64,000 nt of DNA from CAYYKD01 sp964471825 (GTDB lineage Bacteria > Spirochaetota > GWE2-31-10 > CAYYKD01), in the NCBI GenBank assembly GCA_964471825.1, contig CAYYKD010000003.1, forward strand, positions 1-64,000, read 5' to 3'. A program made the translations under genes and the position numbers. Of the stretch, positions 25,867 through 34,621 are shown one piece after another (within the stretch, counting starts at the first letter, position 1; each line of letters begins with the position of its first letter). The notes beneath the pieces are model-generated. The model had not been told where the DNA came from. It did no database searches and worked only from the letters and a program-made list of their open reading frames with translations.

Positions 25867-27219
25867 CTAATATCTAATAGTACCTTGAAAATATAATTTT
25901 TCGTTAAAGATAAATGGTTGAGTAAAAGTCCTGGAATATCCGGATGAACCTTTGTTTACTACTTTTATAGTGTCATCTTTATCTATCATATAGAAATCAT
26001 CCATAACTTTTTCGCCATCTCCCTGAAAATACAATCTATCACTATATACTATTGTGTGAAGAATATTCGATTTATACTTACTGGTTCCAACATTTACAAC
26101 ATTAAAACTACTCCCGTCAAATGTATATATTCCGGGTTTACTTACAGATTCCGAATTCTCATTTGATATTGCATAGCCTGACATGTAGATCTTGTTGTTA
26201 AATACTACAGGGGAATCGAAAAAATCCATAGATATACCGGCATCTTTTGTATGCTCAACTAAATTTTCACCATCATAACTAAAAAGTGCCGGATAATCAG
26301 TAAGGCTATAACCGATAAAATAGAGCTCATCGTTGTATATAACAGGAACTTCAAACCCGCTTCTATAATCAGAATCAACCGTATTCAATTTTGTCACTTC
26401 ACCATCAAGACCAAGCGCATAGATGTAGAAATGACTATCGCTATCCTCACCCTTAAAATAGAGAATACCCTTAGAAATTATCGGATTTCTAAAATAATTA
26501 AATTGACCTGACTCTGTTGTATCGACAAGTGTAACTGCTGTGCCGTCTATTTGATAGAGCTTGTAGCGGACAACTTCCCCTTCAACACTAAACGCCTCAA
26601 AGTACAACTTACCATTAAATTCAGTGCCGTTAATAAGACCATGGATATTCTCATACACCTTAATTACTGTTGTTCCATCAAACCTGTAAAGAGAATGCGT
26701 TGACTCTGAATTTATTCCGATAAAATATAAATAATCATTGTGGACAACCGGACCTTCAAACTTCGAATGATAGTCTGAGTCATTAACATATACTGCATTA
26801 AAGATTTCGTCATCATGACATTCAAACCATCGTGAATAAAAATTACTTTTTTTACTATCTGTTCCACAAAAGTAAAGCTTATCTTTATAAACAATTGCTG
26901 ACCAAAAATAATTTTGATAATCTGAAGTCCCCTTGTTTAAATTTTTAATCGAATTTCCATCAAACTTATATATAATGTGTTTATCTGCATTTTCATCAGC
27001 TGATATCTTATCACCGCTAAAAAACAACTCATCATTGTAGACTATCGCATTATAGAAACGAGATGAATAATTACTTGAACCCCTTGAGACATTTCTAATT
27101 GTACCATCATATTCATAGATACTATCTTGATTTCCATTGGTTTGTTCATATGCACAATTACTGACAACCAATATAGAAATCGTAAACATAACCGTAATAA
27201 TGGTTTTAAATAAATTCAT
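25867..27219 (-). CDS. Repeat-built propeller lipoprotein
   Basis: A 450-residue lipoprotein: signal peptide ending in ILVVSNC, lipidated C22, then eight or so repeats of about 50 residues. Each repeat has the plan VYNDELYFxG, about 15 variable residues, (L/I)Yx(F/Y)DG and VNxGTSxY. This resembles ELWxxDGT- or Kelch-type beta-propeller repeats, which form surface binding platforms; no catalytic motif is seen. It is probably on the cell surface or in the periplasm. It lies 16 bases after the lipoprotein gene at 27236-27985 on the same strand, so the two are likely co-transcribed and may interact. Confidence 0.75.
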   Translation of the reverse strand: MNLFKTIITVMFTISILVVSNCAYEQTNGNQDSIYEYDGTIRNVSRGSSNYSSRFYNAIVYNDELFFSGDKISADENADKHIIYKFDGNSIKNLNKGTSDYQNYFWSAIVYKDKLYFCGTDSKKSNFYSRWFECHDDEIFNAVYVNDSDYHSKFEGPVVHNDYLYFIGINSESTHSLYRFDGTTVIKVYENIHGLINGTEFNGKLYFEAFSVEGEVVRYKLYQIDGTAVTLVDTTESGQFNYFRNPIISKGILYFKGEDSDSHFYIYALGLDGEVTKLNTVDSDYRSGFEVPVIYNDELYFIGYSLTDYPALFSYDGENLVEHTKDAGISMDFFDSPVVFNNKIYMSGYAISNENSESVSKPGIYTFDGSSFNVVNVGTSKYKSNILHTIVYSDRLYFQGDGEKVMDDFYMIDKDDTIKVVNKGSSGYSRTFTQPFIFNEKLYFQGTIRY

Positions 27220-27235
27220 AGTAGACCTCCTAACT

Positions 27236-27985
27236 TTAATTTCTTTTACCTATAGATATTGTATAACCCGTATATATAACCGGACCTCTTGTTAATACCA
27301 ATGAAGCACCGAGACTTACTTCATTTCGTAATACTGTATTAACTAACATTGAGTCCCAACCCCATGAAAATCCAAAAGTAAAATATCCGAATTCTGACAT
27401 CCTGGCCGAATCAGGATAAGTATAGACAATATAATCATCTTTTATAAAAAAGTTTTCTCTAACTGTTAGAATAGCGGTTTGAAGTTTAAAATAAGGACCA
27501 AAATAAAAGACCGTTTTATCTGACAATCGATAATCACCTATTACCTTAATACTTGTTGAAAATCCCGCGGTAAAGAGAGAGTTATATCCTAAAAATTTTG
27601 TATCGAGTCCAATACCTGTTACAAGGGATAGTCTGTTCTTCTCTACATCGTAGAGTTTAAACTTAAATGCCCCCTCATATTCCAGTACTATTTCATGTCC
27701 CCTTTCAGTCAAAAGATGAGTTCCGGTAAGTAGAGTCATGATATACAATAGACTGATGTTACTTTGGTATTCAACATGATCACTAATCCCTGACCTAATA
27801 AGAGTAGCGGGTTGAATCATCAAAAATCCTACCCCGTAAGTCCCGCCCATACTAAAATTCAGGTTGCCGTTTACTTCAGATTGATTTTTTTTTAAAGTAT
27901 CCGCCGACTGGTTTAAGCCTGTTGTTCTACAGCCGATCAATACTGCTCCGATTAAAACCACTAAGACAAATGATCTTTTTTTCAT
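27236..27985 (-). CDS. Putative beta-barrel-like lipoprotein
   Basis: A 249-residue exported protein. I place the start at the ATG at 27985, after AAAGGAG, and not at an in-frame codon 11 residues earlier. The signal peptide MKKRSFVLVVLIGAVLIGC gives lipidated C19. The rest alternates polar and hydrophobic residues with many Gly, Tyr and Phe (GGTYGVGFLMIQPATLIRSG, FYFGPYFKLQTAILTVRE) and ends in a strand, which fits an outer-membrane beta-barrel. A lipidated barrel is unusual but occurs. No family recognised. It precedes the propeller lipoprotein in one transcript. Confidence 0.6.
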   Translation of the reverse strand: MKKRSFVLVVLIGAVLIGCRTTGLNQSADTLKKNQSEVNGNLNFSMGGTYGVGFLMIQPATLIRSGISDHVEYQSNISLLYIMTLLTGTHLLTERGHEIVLEYEGAFKFKLYDVEKNRLSLVTGIGLDTKFLGYNSLFTAGFSTSIKVIGDYRLSDKTVFYFGPYFKLQTAILTVRENFFIKDDYIVYTYPDSARMSEFGYFTFGFSWGWDSMLVNTVLRNEVSLGASLVLTRGPVIYTGYTISIGKRN

Positions 27986-28146
27986 ATAATCTCCTTTATC
28001 AATACAAAACTTATACAATAAATCAAACTAAGTATCAACAGATAGTTTTGACGAATGGTCGACATTGATTGTCGAGTTATGTTACAGAGCCTCTACTGTT
28101 TAGTTATTATAGTTGTTAAGTTAAGAACTTGTTAATGGATAGATTG

Positions 28147-28905
28147 CTAACCCTGAATATTTATCTCTTTATTGATATATTCTTTTAAAACAGATTTATT
28201 ATGATTGAATGAGTAATATTTATCAATAAAATCGTTGATTTTACCCCTCTGCTGAGGTGATAGGTTATAGATGCTGTTAAGGAAGTCGAGGGATTTATCA
28301 TTATGTCCTGCATTCAAAAGGAAGACAATTATCTCTAATGTAAATTCCTCAATTGTGCTGAATTTATGAGCGTATTTATTTAACAGTTTTAAAGATTCCA
28401 TGCTCATTGATAGAGCAATCATGTTTGCTGCTAAAAGGTGGAAGAACTCAGGTGATTTATATTGAAGGATAGATTCCTCACAGATACTCTTTGACAGAAA
28501 GAATTTTCCGGTATAAAAAGCTATCAGGCCTTTTTGAAATGTTAATTTTTTTTCAACGAAGTCTCTATTAAAACCATAAACCTCAAGGTAGATCTCCCAA
28601 CCTGTTTGATTGAGTCTAAACGCCTCTTCAAACTCAGAAAGGTCAATAAGACAATCTATTTTACACAACAATGCATCAATATCCATTGTTGCTTCGAATA
28701 ATTTACCGTAGAAAAATGAAGCAAGATTTACTTTGCCTATTTCTTTAAGTCTATTTGAGAGATAAAGTATTCGGTCTCTGGATGAAAGGGATTCAAAAAA
28801 TTTAATTGGGATGTTGCATTCTGTTGCCATTTTAAGCAGGTTATACCTATTCTGGTAGAATTCATATATTTTATCAATCTCATTTGTTTCAGAAATTGTT
28901 TGCAT
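28147..28905 (-). CDS. Helical-repeat (TPR-like) protein of unknown function
   Basis: A 252-residue cytoplasmic protein with paired helices of about 34 residues, such as ASFFYGKLFEATMDIDALL and SLDFLNSIYNLSPQQRGKI. This suggests a TPR-like solenoid, although individual repeats are degenerate. The ATG follows TGGAGA. It starts 25 bases after the end of the gene at 28931-29476, so the two form an operon. Function unknown. Confidence 0.6.
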   Translation of the reverse strand: MQTISETNEIDKIYEFYQNRYNLLKMATECNIPIKFFESLSSRDRILYLSNRLKEIGKVNLASFFYGKLFEATMDIDALLCKIDCLIDLSEFEEAFRLNQTGWEIYLEVYGFNRDFVEKKLTFQKGLIAFYTGKFFLSKSICEESILQYKSPEFFHLLAANMIALSMSMESLKLLNKYAHKFSTIEEFTLEIIVFLLNAGHNDKSLDFLNSIYNLSPQQRGKINDFIDKYYSFNHNKSVLKEYINKEINIQG

Positions 28906-28930
28906 TAAATATCTCCATTTATAAAATTAA

Positions 28931-29476
28931 CTAAAAAGGTAACTCACTTTGCAACGGAATTAGTCGATCTGACTTTCTAAAATAAAATTCCTCTCGAAAA
29001 TTATTTAAGATTAGTAGTACAATCTCTTTTTTCCGGCCAAGACATTCCATATCAGTATTATCTTTTTTCTTGGTTTGTTTTAAAGCAGAGGGATCATTTT
29101 TAGTCCTTGTGCTTTTTGTTTCTTTGTTGTAAGTATCGTTATTGAGGGTTTTAATTCTTAATATTTTTTCAATATAATTAAAAAAAATACCTGTTATATG
29201 AATAATCTCTTTATCTAAAAAGAAACCTGAGTTGTCGTTTTTGATATTTACAAGAAACGATAGGATTAGATATATAACGAATAGTTCATATCCTAAATTT
29301 GGATCTCTGGATAGAGCGGATGCCCTGTCTATGACCCTTCTGTAGTATTTAACCGTTTGAGGCGTTAGGTTAGAGTGATAAGTGTATGAAATTAGCTCTA
29401 AATTTGCTATCAGGTTTTTTTCTTTGTCAAGTTCGTATAATTCAAGCGGGATAATATTTTTTAGATATTTTTCCAT
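28931..29476 (-). CDS. Hypothetical helical protein, 181 residues
   Basis: No family recognised. The protein is strongly helical, without signal peptide. It has a hydrophobic stretch (LFVIYLILSFLVNI, about 66-79) that could be a buried helix. A Lys/Thr-rich flexible insert (about 117-145) comes before a last helical segment. It is the first gene of a two-gene operon with the TPR-like protein. The gene faces away from the divergent plus-strand lipoprotein gene. Confidence 0.5.
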   Translation of the reverse strand: MEKYLKNIIPLELYELDKEKNLIANLELISYTYHSNLTPQTVKYYRRVIDRASALSRDPNLGYELFVIYLILSFLVNIKNDNSGFFLDKEIIHITGIFFNYIEKILRIKTLNNDTYNKETKSTRTKNDPSALKQTKKKDNTDMECLGRKKEIVLLILNNFREEFYFRKSDRLIPLQSELPF

Positions 29477-29579
29477 AACTAATCTCCATATCCCCTTCCC
29501 GATTAGATTATACTATTTTAATTGTATTTTACTATTAAAATTTAAATTTTATATTTTAGGTATATAGTTTAAAAATAGG

Positions 29580-29608
29580 TTGATTAAAAAAAAATATATT
29601 GTTATATT
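29580..29608 (+). promoter_or_regulatory. Promoter of the lipoprotein gene at 29618
   Basis: TTGATT at 29580-29585, a 17-base spacer and TATATT at 29603-29608. The predicted start near 29615 is about three bases from the ATG at 29618, and no ribosome site is present, so translation may begin on a leaderless message. Confidence 0.55.
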
Positions 29609-29617
29609 ATTTTCTAT

Positions 29618-30625
29618 ATGAAAATAACTAATGTAAATAACAAAAATCAAAACTATAATTTGTTTATTCTTCATAGAAGACCACTGACATATTATTATAT
29701 ATATTTTATTCTATTATCTCTTGTTTTGCTGACCAGCTCGTGTTTATCTATTAATTATGATCATATAACAGAAAAATTTAGAGATTATGAACGGGTGGAT
29801 TTCAACAGAATTAATACGATTAACATAATTACAAATGATAAGACGCTTTTTAATATAACTAAAGATTATATTTTAAAGTTTTATCGATATAGAGGACTCT
29901 ATAAAGCACCGGAAATAAAAATGCAGGAGCAAACTCAGGATAGCGGAGATCAATCATTAAACATATACATGAAAAATTTTGACTATAATATAACAACCGG
30001 TTGGAAAGAAGTCCCAAGAGAGAACGATATAGATGGAAAAAAAATTATTGTCCATCATAATAATGTTGAGTACTGGAAGACCATTTCTATTAGTTATAAA
30101 ATTGTAATCTTTAAATATACTGATGTTGATCAATACTATGACCTAACTGGTGATATAAATGATAAAATAACGGATGATTGGGCATTTACAAGAACTTACT
30201 ATACTGACAATGTTGAGAAAATGTCAGACTTTGGGATTCCCAGTGCAGAAGATATAGCAAACCTTGGATTAAAAGATATACTTGAACGAGAATTGATGGA
30301 GTCTGCTATAGGCAAAATATTTAATGACTTCTTTTCAGAGCGGCTATTTCTAACAAATAGGGAAATTCATCGATTTAAACTAGGATTTAACTTTGATTTC
30401 CTCGAGGCACATAGGAAGTTAAAATCAAATGACCTAACCTCAGCTTTAATAATATGGGAAAGCTTATTTTCGGATATAGATATGCCATTATACGCAAGAG
30501 GTGTTGCAGCTTATAATATAGCGGTAGTTCACACAATCAATAAAGAATATGCAGATGCATCTAAGTATTTTAAACTTTCTGACCAACTAATGGAAGAAGG
30601 AATGTATGAGATAAGAAAATTTTAG
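29618..30625 (+). CDS. Lipoprotein with C-terminal helical repeats
   Basis: A 335-residue lipoprotein. A 22-residue basic N-terminus precedes a hydrophobic segment ending in LLTSSC (C42), a good lipobox. The middle (about 60-230) alternates beta strands. The C-terminal 90 residues contain TPR-like helices (LTSALIIWESLFSDIDMPLY, AAYNIAVVHTINKEYADASK). The layout resembles DUF6340-type proteins, but that is a guess. The long stretch before the hydrophobic segment could mean the real start lies further in, yet no later start has a ribosome site. It precedes the large TPR gene by 46 bases. Confidence 0.6.
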   Translation: MKITNVNNKNQNYNLFILHRRPLTYYYIYFILLSLVLLTSSCLSINYDHITEKFRDYERVDFNRINTINIITNDKTLFNITKDYILKFYRYRGLYKAPEIKMQEQTQDSGDQSLNIYMKNFDYNITTGWKEVPRENDIDGKKIIVHHNNVEYWKTISISYKIVIFKYTDVDQYYDLTGDINDKITDDWAFTRTYYTDNVEKMSDFGIPSAEDIANLGLKDILERELMESAIGKIFNDFFSERLFLTNREIHRFKLGFNFDFLEAHRKLKSNDLTSALIIWESLFSDIDMPLYARGVAAYNIAVVHTINKEYADASKYFKLSDQLMEEGMYEIRKF

Positions 30626-30671
30626 AATCTGCATATTTTGACTCGTATAACTTTTATGGGAGTATTTTCCC

Positions 30672-32735
30672 TTGAACCGATACAATTTCTACCTTGAGAA
30701 GGGTTTGAATCACATAAAAAACAATCAATATAGTTTGGCACTAAAAATATTTAATGAGTGTATCTCACTCTATCCGCAAAAGATGAAGCCATATTTTTAT
30801 GCCGGCAGGATTTATTATAAACAAAAAAAATATTCAGAGAGTAGTAATTTTTTTGATTCTGCACTTATGATTGACCCTAATAATAATGCTCTTAATTTTT
30901 TTTCAGGGAAAAATCATCTTATACTAAAACGGTATGCGAAGGCAGAATCTTGTTTAATTAAATCATCTGAGAGTATATCAGAGTCTAATCTATATCTGGG
31001 AATGTTATATATCAAAATCAATGAATACGCAAAATCACTTGATAGATTAGAAATTATTAGGCTGCAATTTTGTGATGACTATAGGTATATAACAGTCCTA
31101 TCTACTGCCTATTTTAAAACAGCTAATCAACTATTTGAAACAAATAATCTTAGAGATGCACAAAGATGTTTGTTGAATTCAATTTCTATAAACAAGGAGT
31201 TCTATCCATCCTATTATCTGCTAGGAACAATCTACGGACTAAGCAGGGAATATAAAAAAGCGATTGGATGTTACAGAGTGTTGGCAGACAGATATCCGGA
31301 TAACGCAACCTTTAATCTAACGCTGGCGTTTCTTTATAATACAGTTGGAGACTTTTTAAACCTGGAAAAAGTAGTTAAGAATATTCGACTAACAAATAAT
31401 TTTAACAAACAGGATTACCATTATTTTTTTAGACTTCTCGGGTTGAATCTTTTCAATAATAAAAAGTATAGTCAGGCAATCCCCTATTTCTTAAAACTCT
31501 ATAGTATTAAGCAGTATGACAATACTATACTCTATAGTCTTGCAAGGTGTAGATTCTATACCGGTGAATATCGCAAGGCGATTAATATATACAATATAAT
31601 GATAATAGAAAGAAAATGTAAAGATGTAATGATAATCAATTCATATCTATTGACACTTATCTATTTGAAAAGAATTGAAGAGTGTAGAACAAAGTCAAGT
31701 GAGTTCATATCTAGAGGACTCTATAATAATAAGACACTGCTCTATTATTTTTATTCTTCTGTCTTCTCAGGCTCGGATTTTAATTTTGAGTCTACCTATA
31801 AAGTTCTTGTAAAAAAATTTAATAAGAATTCAATGTTTGTTGATGCAAGTGCAAGATACCTGATTAACACAGGTAAGATTAACCGTGCAGTTGACATCTA
31901 TTATAAACTCTATAAATACAGAAATGAAGATCCATATATTCTATCTGAAATCATAGAACTGTTTTTGCTTCGTGCTTTAAATAATCAAGCGTTATACTAT
32001 ATGGATATCCTCTATAAACAGGATATTACTAATATTGACACCGTTAATTATTATGCATACCATCTTATCAGAAACAGCAATTATAAAAAGGCCTATGAGA
32101 TTCTTAGAAATCGTGCTAAGTCAAATTATCAATCGGCATACCTCCTACATCGGCTCTTTGAAAGTATGGGACAGCACAAAAAATCATTCACGGCCATTTA
32201 TATTGCATATAGATTAAACCCGATCTATCTTCCAATACAGTATGCCCTGTTTAGAAAACTCTACCGGAAAGCTGACTATAATAATGCAAATAAGTTAATT
32301 AGGCTTATTAAAATATCTAACAGCTCTTTTAATAGGGTCAACCTATATCAAACCCTTATATCTATAAGAGAAAACCGGTTTGATGAGGCATTAGTGGCAC
32401 TAGAGATCTATTTTAAAAAACAAAAAGTGGTCTCTCCGTATATTAAATTTATAGCAGCTATAATTCAACTTAAAGTCGGAAACAGAAAGACTGCAGAGAA
32501 GATAGTAAGAATGTTAATAGAGAGGTATGGAGAACAAGCTCCATACCTTATATTTCTATGTGTTCTGTACCGAAAAAACTACGAAATAGAAAAATTAAAA
32601 GTTGTTGAGAAAAAACTTCTAAATCTAAAAAAATCTCCATCCTACCAAGAATATGAAAACAAATTTCTATCTATCGAAAATAAACAAACTGCAGAAAGAA
32701 ACGATCTTGGAGTCAGACTCAGATTTATTTTTTAA
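30672..32735 (+). CDS. Large TPR-repeat protein
   Basis: A 687-residue cytoplasmic protein made almost entirely of tetratricopeptide-like repeats, for example LNHIKNNQYSLALKIFNECI, YFYAGRIYYKQKKYSESSNF and ARCRFYTGEYRKAINIYNIM. No enzymatic domain is seen. Such proteins act as scaffolds. The start is TTG at 30672, ten bases after GGGAG; the next in-frame ATG would remove the first repeat. It follows the lipoprotein gene closely, so the pair may form an inside/outside partnership. The last bases overlap the convergent ParB-like gene. Confidence 0.8.
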   Translation: MNRYNFYLEKGLNHIKNNQYSLALKIFNECISLYPQKMKPYFYAGRIYYKQKKYSESSNFFDSALMIDPNNNALNFFSGKNHLILKRYAKAESCLIKSSESISESNLYLGMLYIKINEYAKSLDRLEIIRLQFCDDYRYITVLSTAYFKTANQLFETNNLRDAQRCLLNSISINKEFYPSYYLLGTIYGLSREYKKAIGCYRVLADRYPDNATFNLTLAFLYNTVGDFLNLEKVVKNIRLTNNFNKQDYHYFFRLLGLNLFNNKKYSQAIPYFLKLYSIKQYDNTILYSLARCRFYTGEYRKAINIYNIMIIERKCKDVMIINSYLLTLIYLKRIEECRTKSSEFISRGLYNNKTLLYYFYSSVFSGSDFNFESTYKVLVKKFNKNSMFVDASARYLINTGKINRAVDIYYKLYKYRNEDPYILSEIIELFLLRALNNQALYYMDILYKQDITNIDTVNYYAYHLIRNSNYKKAYEILRNRAKSNYQSAYLLHRLFESMGQHKKSFTAIYIAYRLNPIYLPIQYALFRKLYRKADYNNANKLIRLIKISNSSFNRVNLYQTLISIRENRFDEALVALEIYFKKQKVVSPYIKFIAAIIQLKVGNRKTAEKIVRMLIERYGEQAPYLIFLCVLYRKNYEIEKLKVVEKKLLNLKKSPSYQEYENKFLSIENKQTAERNDLGVRLRFIF

Positions 32736-33105
32736 AAAGACCAATTAACCATTTAAGTAATCTTAAAAATATATTTGGTTTAAGTAATCTCTCTCTTGTC
32801 TTATAGGCTGCCTTTAGCTCATCATGGGTAAAATCTTTGCGCATAAGATTCTCATCAATCTCAATTTCGATTAATGAAAGTTTGTCTTTGTGTTCTACCA
32901 TTTTAGCTTCGATAACTTTCCAACCTAGAGACTGTGCAGCAAGCAGACGCCTGTAGCCGGCTATCAATCGAAAATCAGATGATATAACAATTGGTTGCAG
33001 TAGACCATATTTATCGATTGATTTTGCTAATGATCGAATATCGCCGTTATTCTTGCGAATTCGTTTGTTTTCATTTGTCTTTATCCGATTGATATCAACC
33101 TTCAT
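32725..33105 (-). CDS. Small ParB/sulfiredoxin-fold protein
   Basis: A 126-residue protein carrying only the N-terminal ParB-type domain. It shows GLLQPIVI, the LIAGYRRLLAAQSLGW box (ParB GERRxxA equivalent) and ENLMRKDFT (ENxxR box), which in ParB bind CTP and drive clamp formation. The helix-turn-helix and dimer domains of full ParB are missing. The last 15 residues (FLRLLKWLIGLFKK) form a strongly amphipathic, basic helix suited to membrane binding. This is not the chromosomal ParB. Two 12-bp repeats, each with GAGGT, precede the ATG. It overlaps the convergent TPR gene by 11 bases. Confidence 0.8.
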   Translation of the reverse strand: MKVDINRIKTNENKRIRKNNGDIRSLAKSIDKYGLLQPIVISSDFRLIAGYRRLLAAQSLGWKVIEAKMVEHKDKLSLIEIEIDENLMRKDFTHDELKAAYKTRERLLKPNIFLRLLKWLIGLFKK

Positions 33106-33106
33106 T

Positions 33107-33130
33107 ACTGTACCTCATACTGTACCTCAT
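33107..33130 (-). repeat. Tandem 12-bp duplication of the ribosome-binding region
   Basis: ATGAGGTACAGT is present twice in a row on the minus strand, ending one base before the ATG of the ParB-like gene at 33103-33105. Each copy holds a GAGGT ribosome site and its own ATG. Confidence 0.85.
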
Positions 33131-33166
33131 ACTATAAAAAAAATATATCACTAAATACAGATGCCC

Positions 33167-34621
33167 TTAAGTTTTAGCATATCTTACTACAGGTGTTCTT
33201 GCTGCTTTAACATCATCCGGTCTCTTTATCGGAGTGCTGACCGGAGCATTTCTAAGTAGCTCAGGGTTACTCTTTGCCTCTTGTGCAATCTTTATCATAA
33301 CCTCTGCAAAAGCATCCAGAGTATTTTTTGACTCAGTTTCTGTCGGTTCAATCATTAAACAATCATGTACAATTAATGGAAAACTCATAGTTGGTGCATG
33401 GTAGCCATAATCTAGAATCCTCTTTGCAAAATCAACCACCGTTAATCCATACTCTTTGCACTCTTTTGACAACGAGATAACGAATTCATGCATAACATGA
33501 TCTTCGCCTGCAAGCTCAAAATGATTTTTTAGTTTACAAGCCAGATAATTAGCGTTTAAAAGTGCATAGTAGCCGGTTTTTCTTAGTCCCTCTCCACCAA
33601 GTGAAACTATATAGGTATAGGCCTTCAATATTACAGAAAAATTTGCATAGAATGCTCTAATCTGACCAATTGTTTTTGATGCAAAACCTTTAAATGAATA
33701 TTTTTTTCCGTCAAATTCAACTATCTTGTTAGGAATAAAATCCGCAAGATGTTTCTTAACACCTACAGGTCCTGAACCGGGGCCACCACCGCCATGCGGA
33801 GTAGAAAATGTTTTATGCAGGTTAAGATGTACAACATCAAAACCTGTATCTCCCGGTCTTGATATGCCGAGAATTGCATTTAAATTTGCCCCATCGTAGT
33901 AAAGTTGAATATCGTGTGCCTTACATATCTTGGATATCTCGCCTATCTGCTTTTCATATTGTCCTAGAGTATTGGGATTAGTTAACATAAATGCAGCAAC
34001 TTGATCATTTACCTTAGACCGTAGATCATCAAGACAGACAAATCCGCTTTCGTCAGACTTTACAGTAACTGTCTTGAAGCCTGCCATAGAAGCACTTGCC
34101 GGATTAGTTCCATGTGCGGCGTCAGGCACAAGTACAATTGACCTATTATCTTTTTTGTCCTTAAAATATGCTCTAATTATGTATAGTCCGGCTAGCTCTC
34201 CATGTGCACCTGCACAGGGAGAGAGTGCCATATCATCCATTCCTGTAATCTCAAGCAGTGATTGTTTGCATTTATATAAAACCTCAAGTGAACCTTGAGC
34301 CCTATCTGTATCAGAATAAGGATGAATATTAGTAAATTCATTTAAATTTGCAATTCTTTCGTTTATTTTAGGGTTGTATTTCATTGTACAACTTCCAAGT
34401 GGATAAAACCCAGTATCAACCCCAAAGTTTAAATTTGAAAGACCTATGTAGTGTCTGACAACTTCATTCTCTGAAATATCAGGTATACCGCCGAGGTCTT
34501 TTCTAAGCATTCCTGCCGGGATCCCTTTTAAAATATTTTCAGGTGAGTTTATCAATTCTATTGAATGTGAAGAAAGTGTATCATTGCATTTTTCAAATAT
34601 CATGTTATTGTCTTTTATCAT
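33167..34621 (-). CDS. gcvPB: Glycine dehydrogenase (decarboxylating) subunit 2
   Basis: The PLP-carrying half of the two-subunit P-protein of the glycine cleavage system, 484 residues. It decarboxylates glycine and passes aminomethyl to the lipoyl H-protein. The PLP lysine is in NLHKTFSTPHGGGGPGSGP. The N-terminal LGSCTMKYNPKINE and the C-terminal PTETESKNTLD are family landmarks. The ATG overlaps the stop of gcvPA by ATGA. It is the last gene of the PBP-gcvT-gcvPA-gcvPB run. Confidence 0.96.
   Translation of the reverse strand: MIKDNNMIFEKCNDTLSSHSIELINSPENILKGIPAGMLRKDLGGIPDISENEVVRHYIGLSNLNFGVDTGFYPLGSCTMKYNPKINERIANLNEFTNIHPYSDTDRAQGSLEVLYKCKQSLLEITGMDDMALSPCAGAHGELAGLYIIRAYFKDKKDNRSIVLVPDAAHGTNPASASMAGFKTVTVKSDESGFVCLDDLRSKVNDQVAAFMLTNPNTLGQYEKQIGEISKICKAHDIQLYYDGANLNAILGISRPGDTGFDVVHLNLHKTFSTPHGGGGPGSGPVGVKKHLADFIPNKIVEFDGKKYSFKGFASKTIGQIRAFYANFSVILKAYTYIVSLGGEGLRKTGYYALLNANYLACKLKNHFELAGEDHVMHEFVISLSKECKEYGLTVVDFAKRILDYGYHAPTMSFPLIVHDCLMIEPTETESKNTLDAFAEVMIKIAQEAKSNPELLRNAPVSTPIKRPDDVKAARTPVVRYAKT

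Noticed and set aside
32725..33105. Chromosome-partition ParB marking an origin
   Set aside because: The protein lacks the DNA-binding and dimer domains, no parA is adjacent, and no parS-like palindromes were seen.
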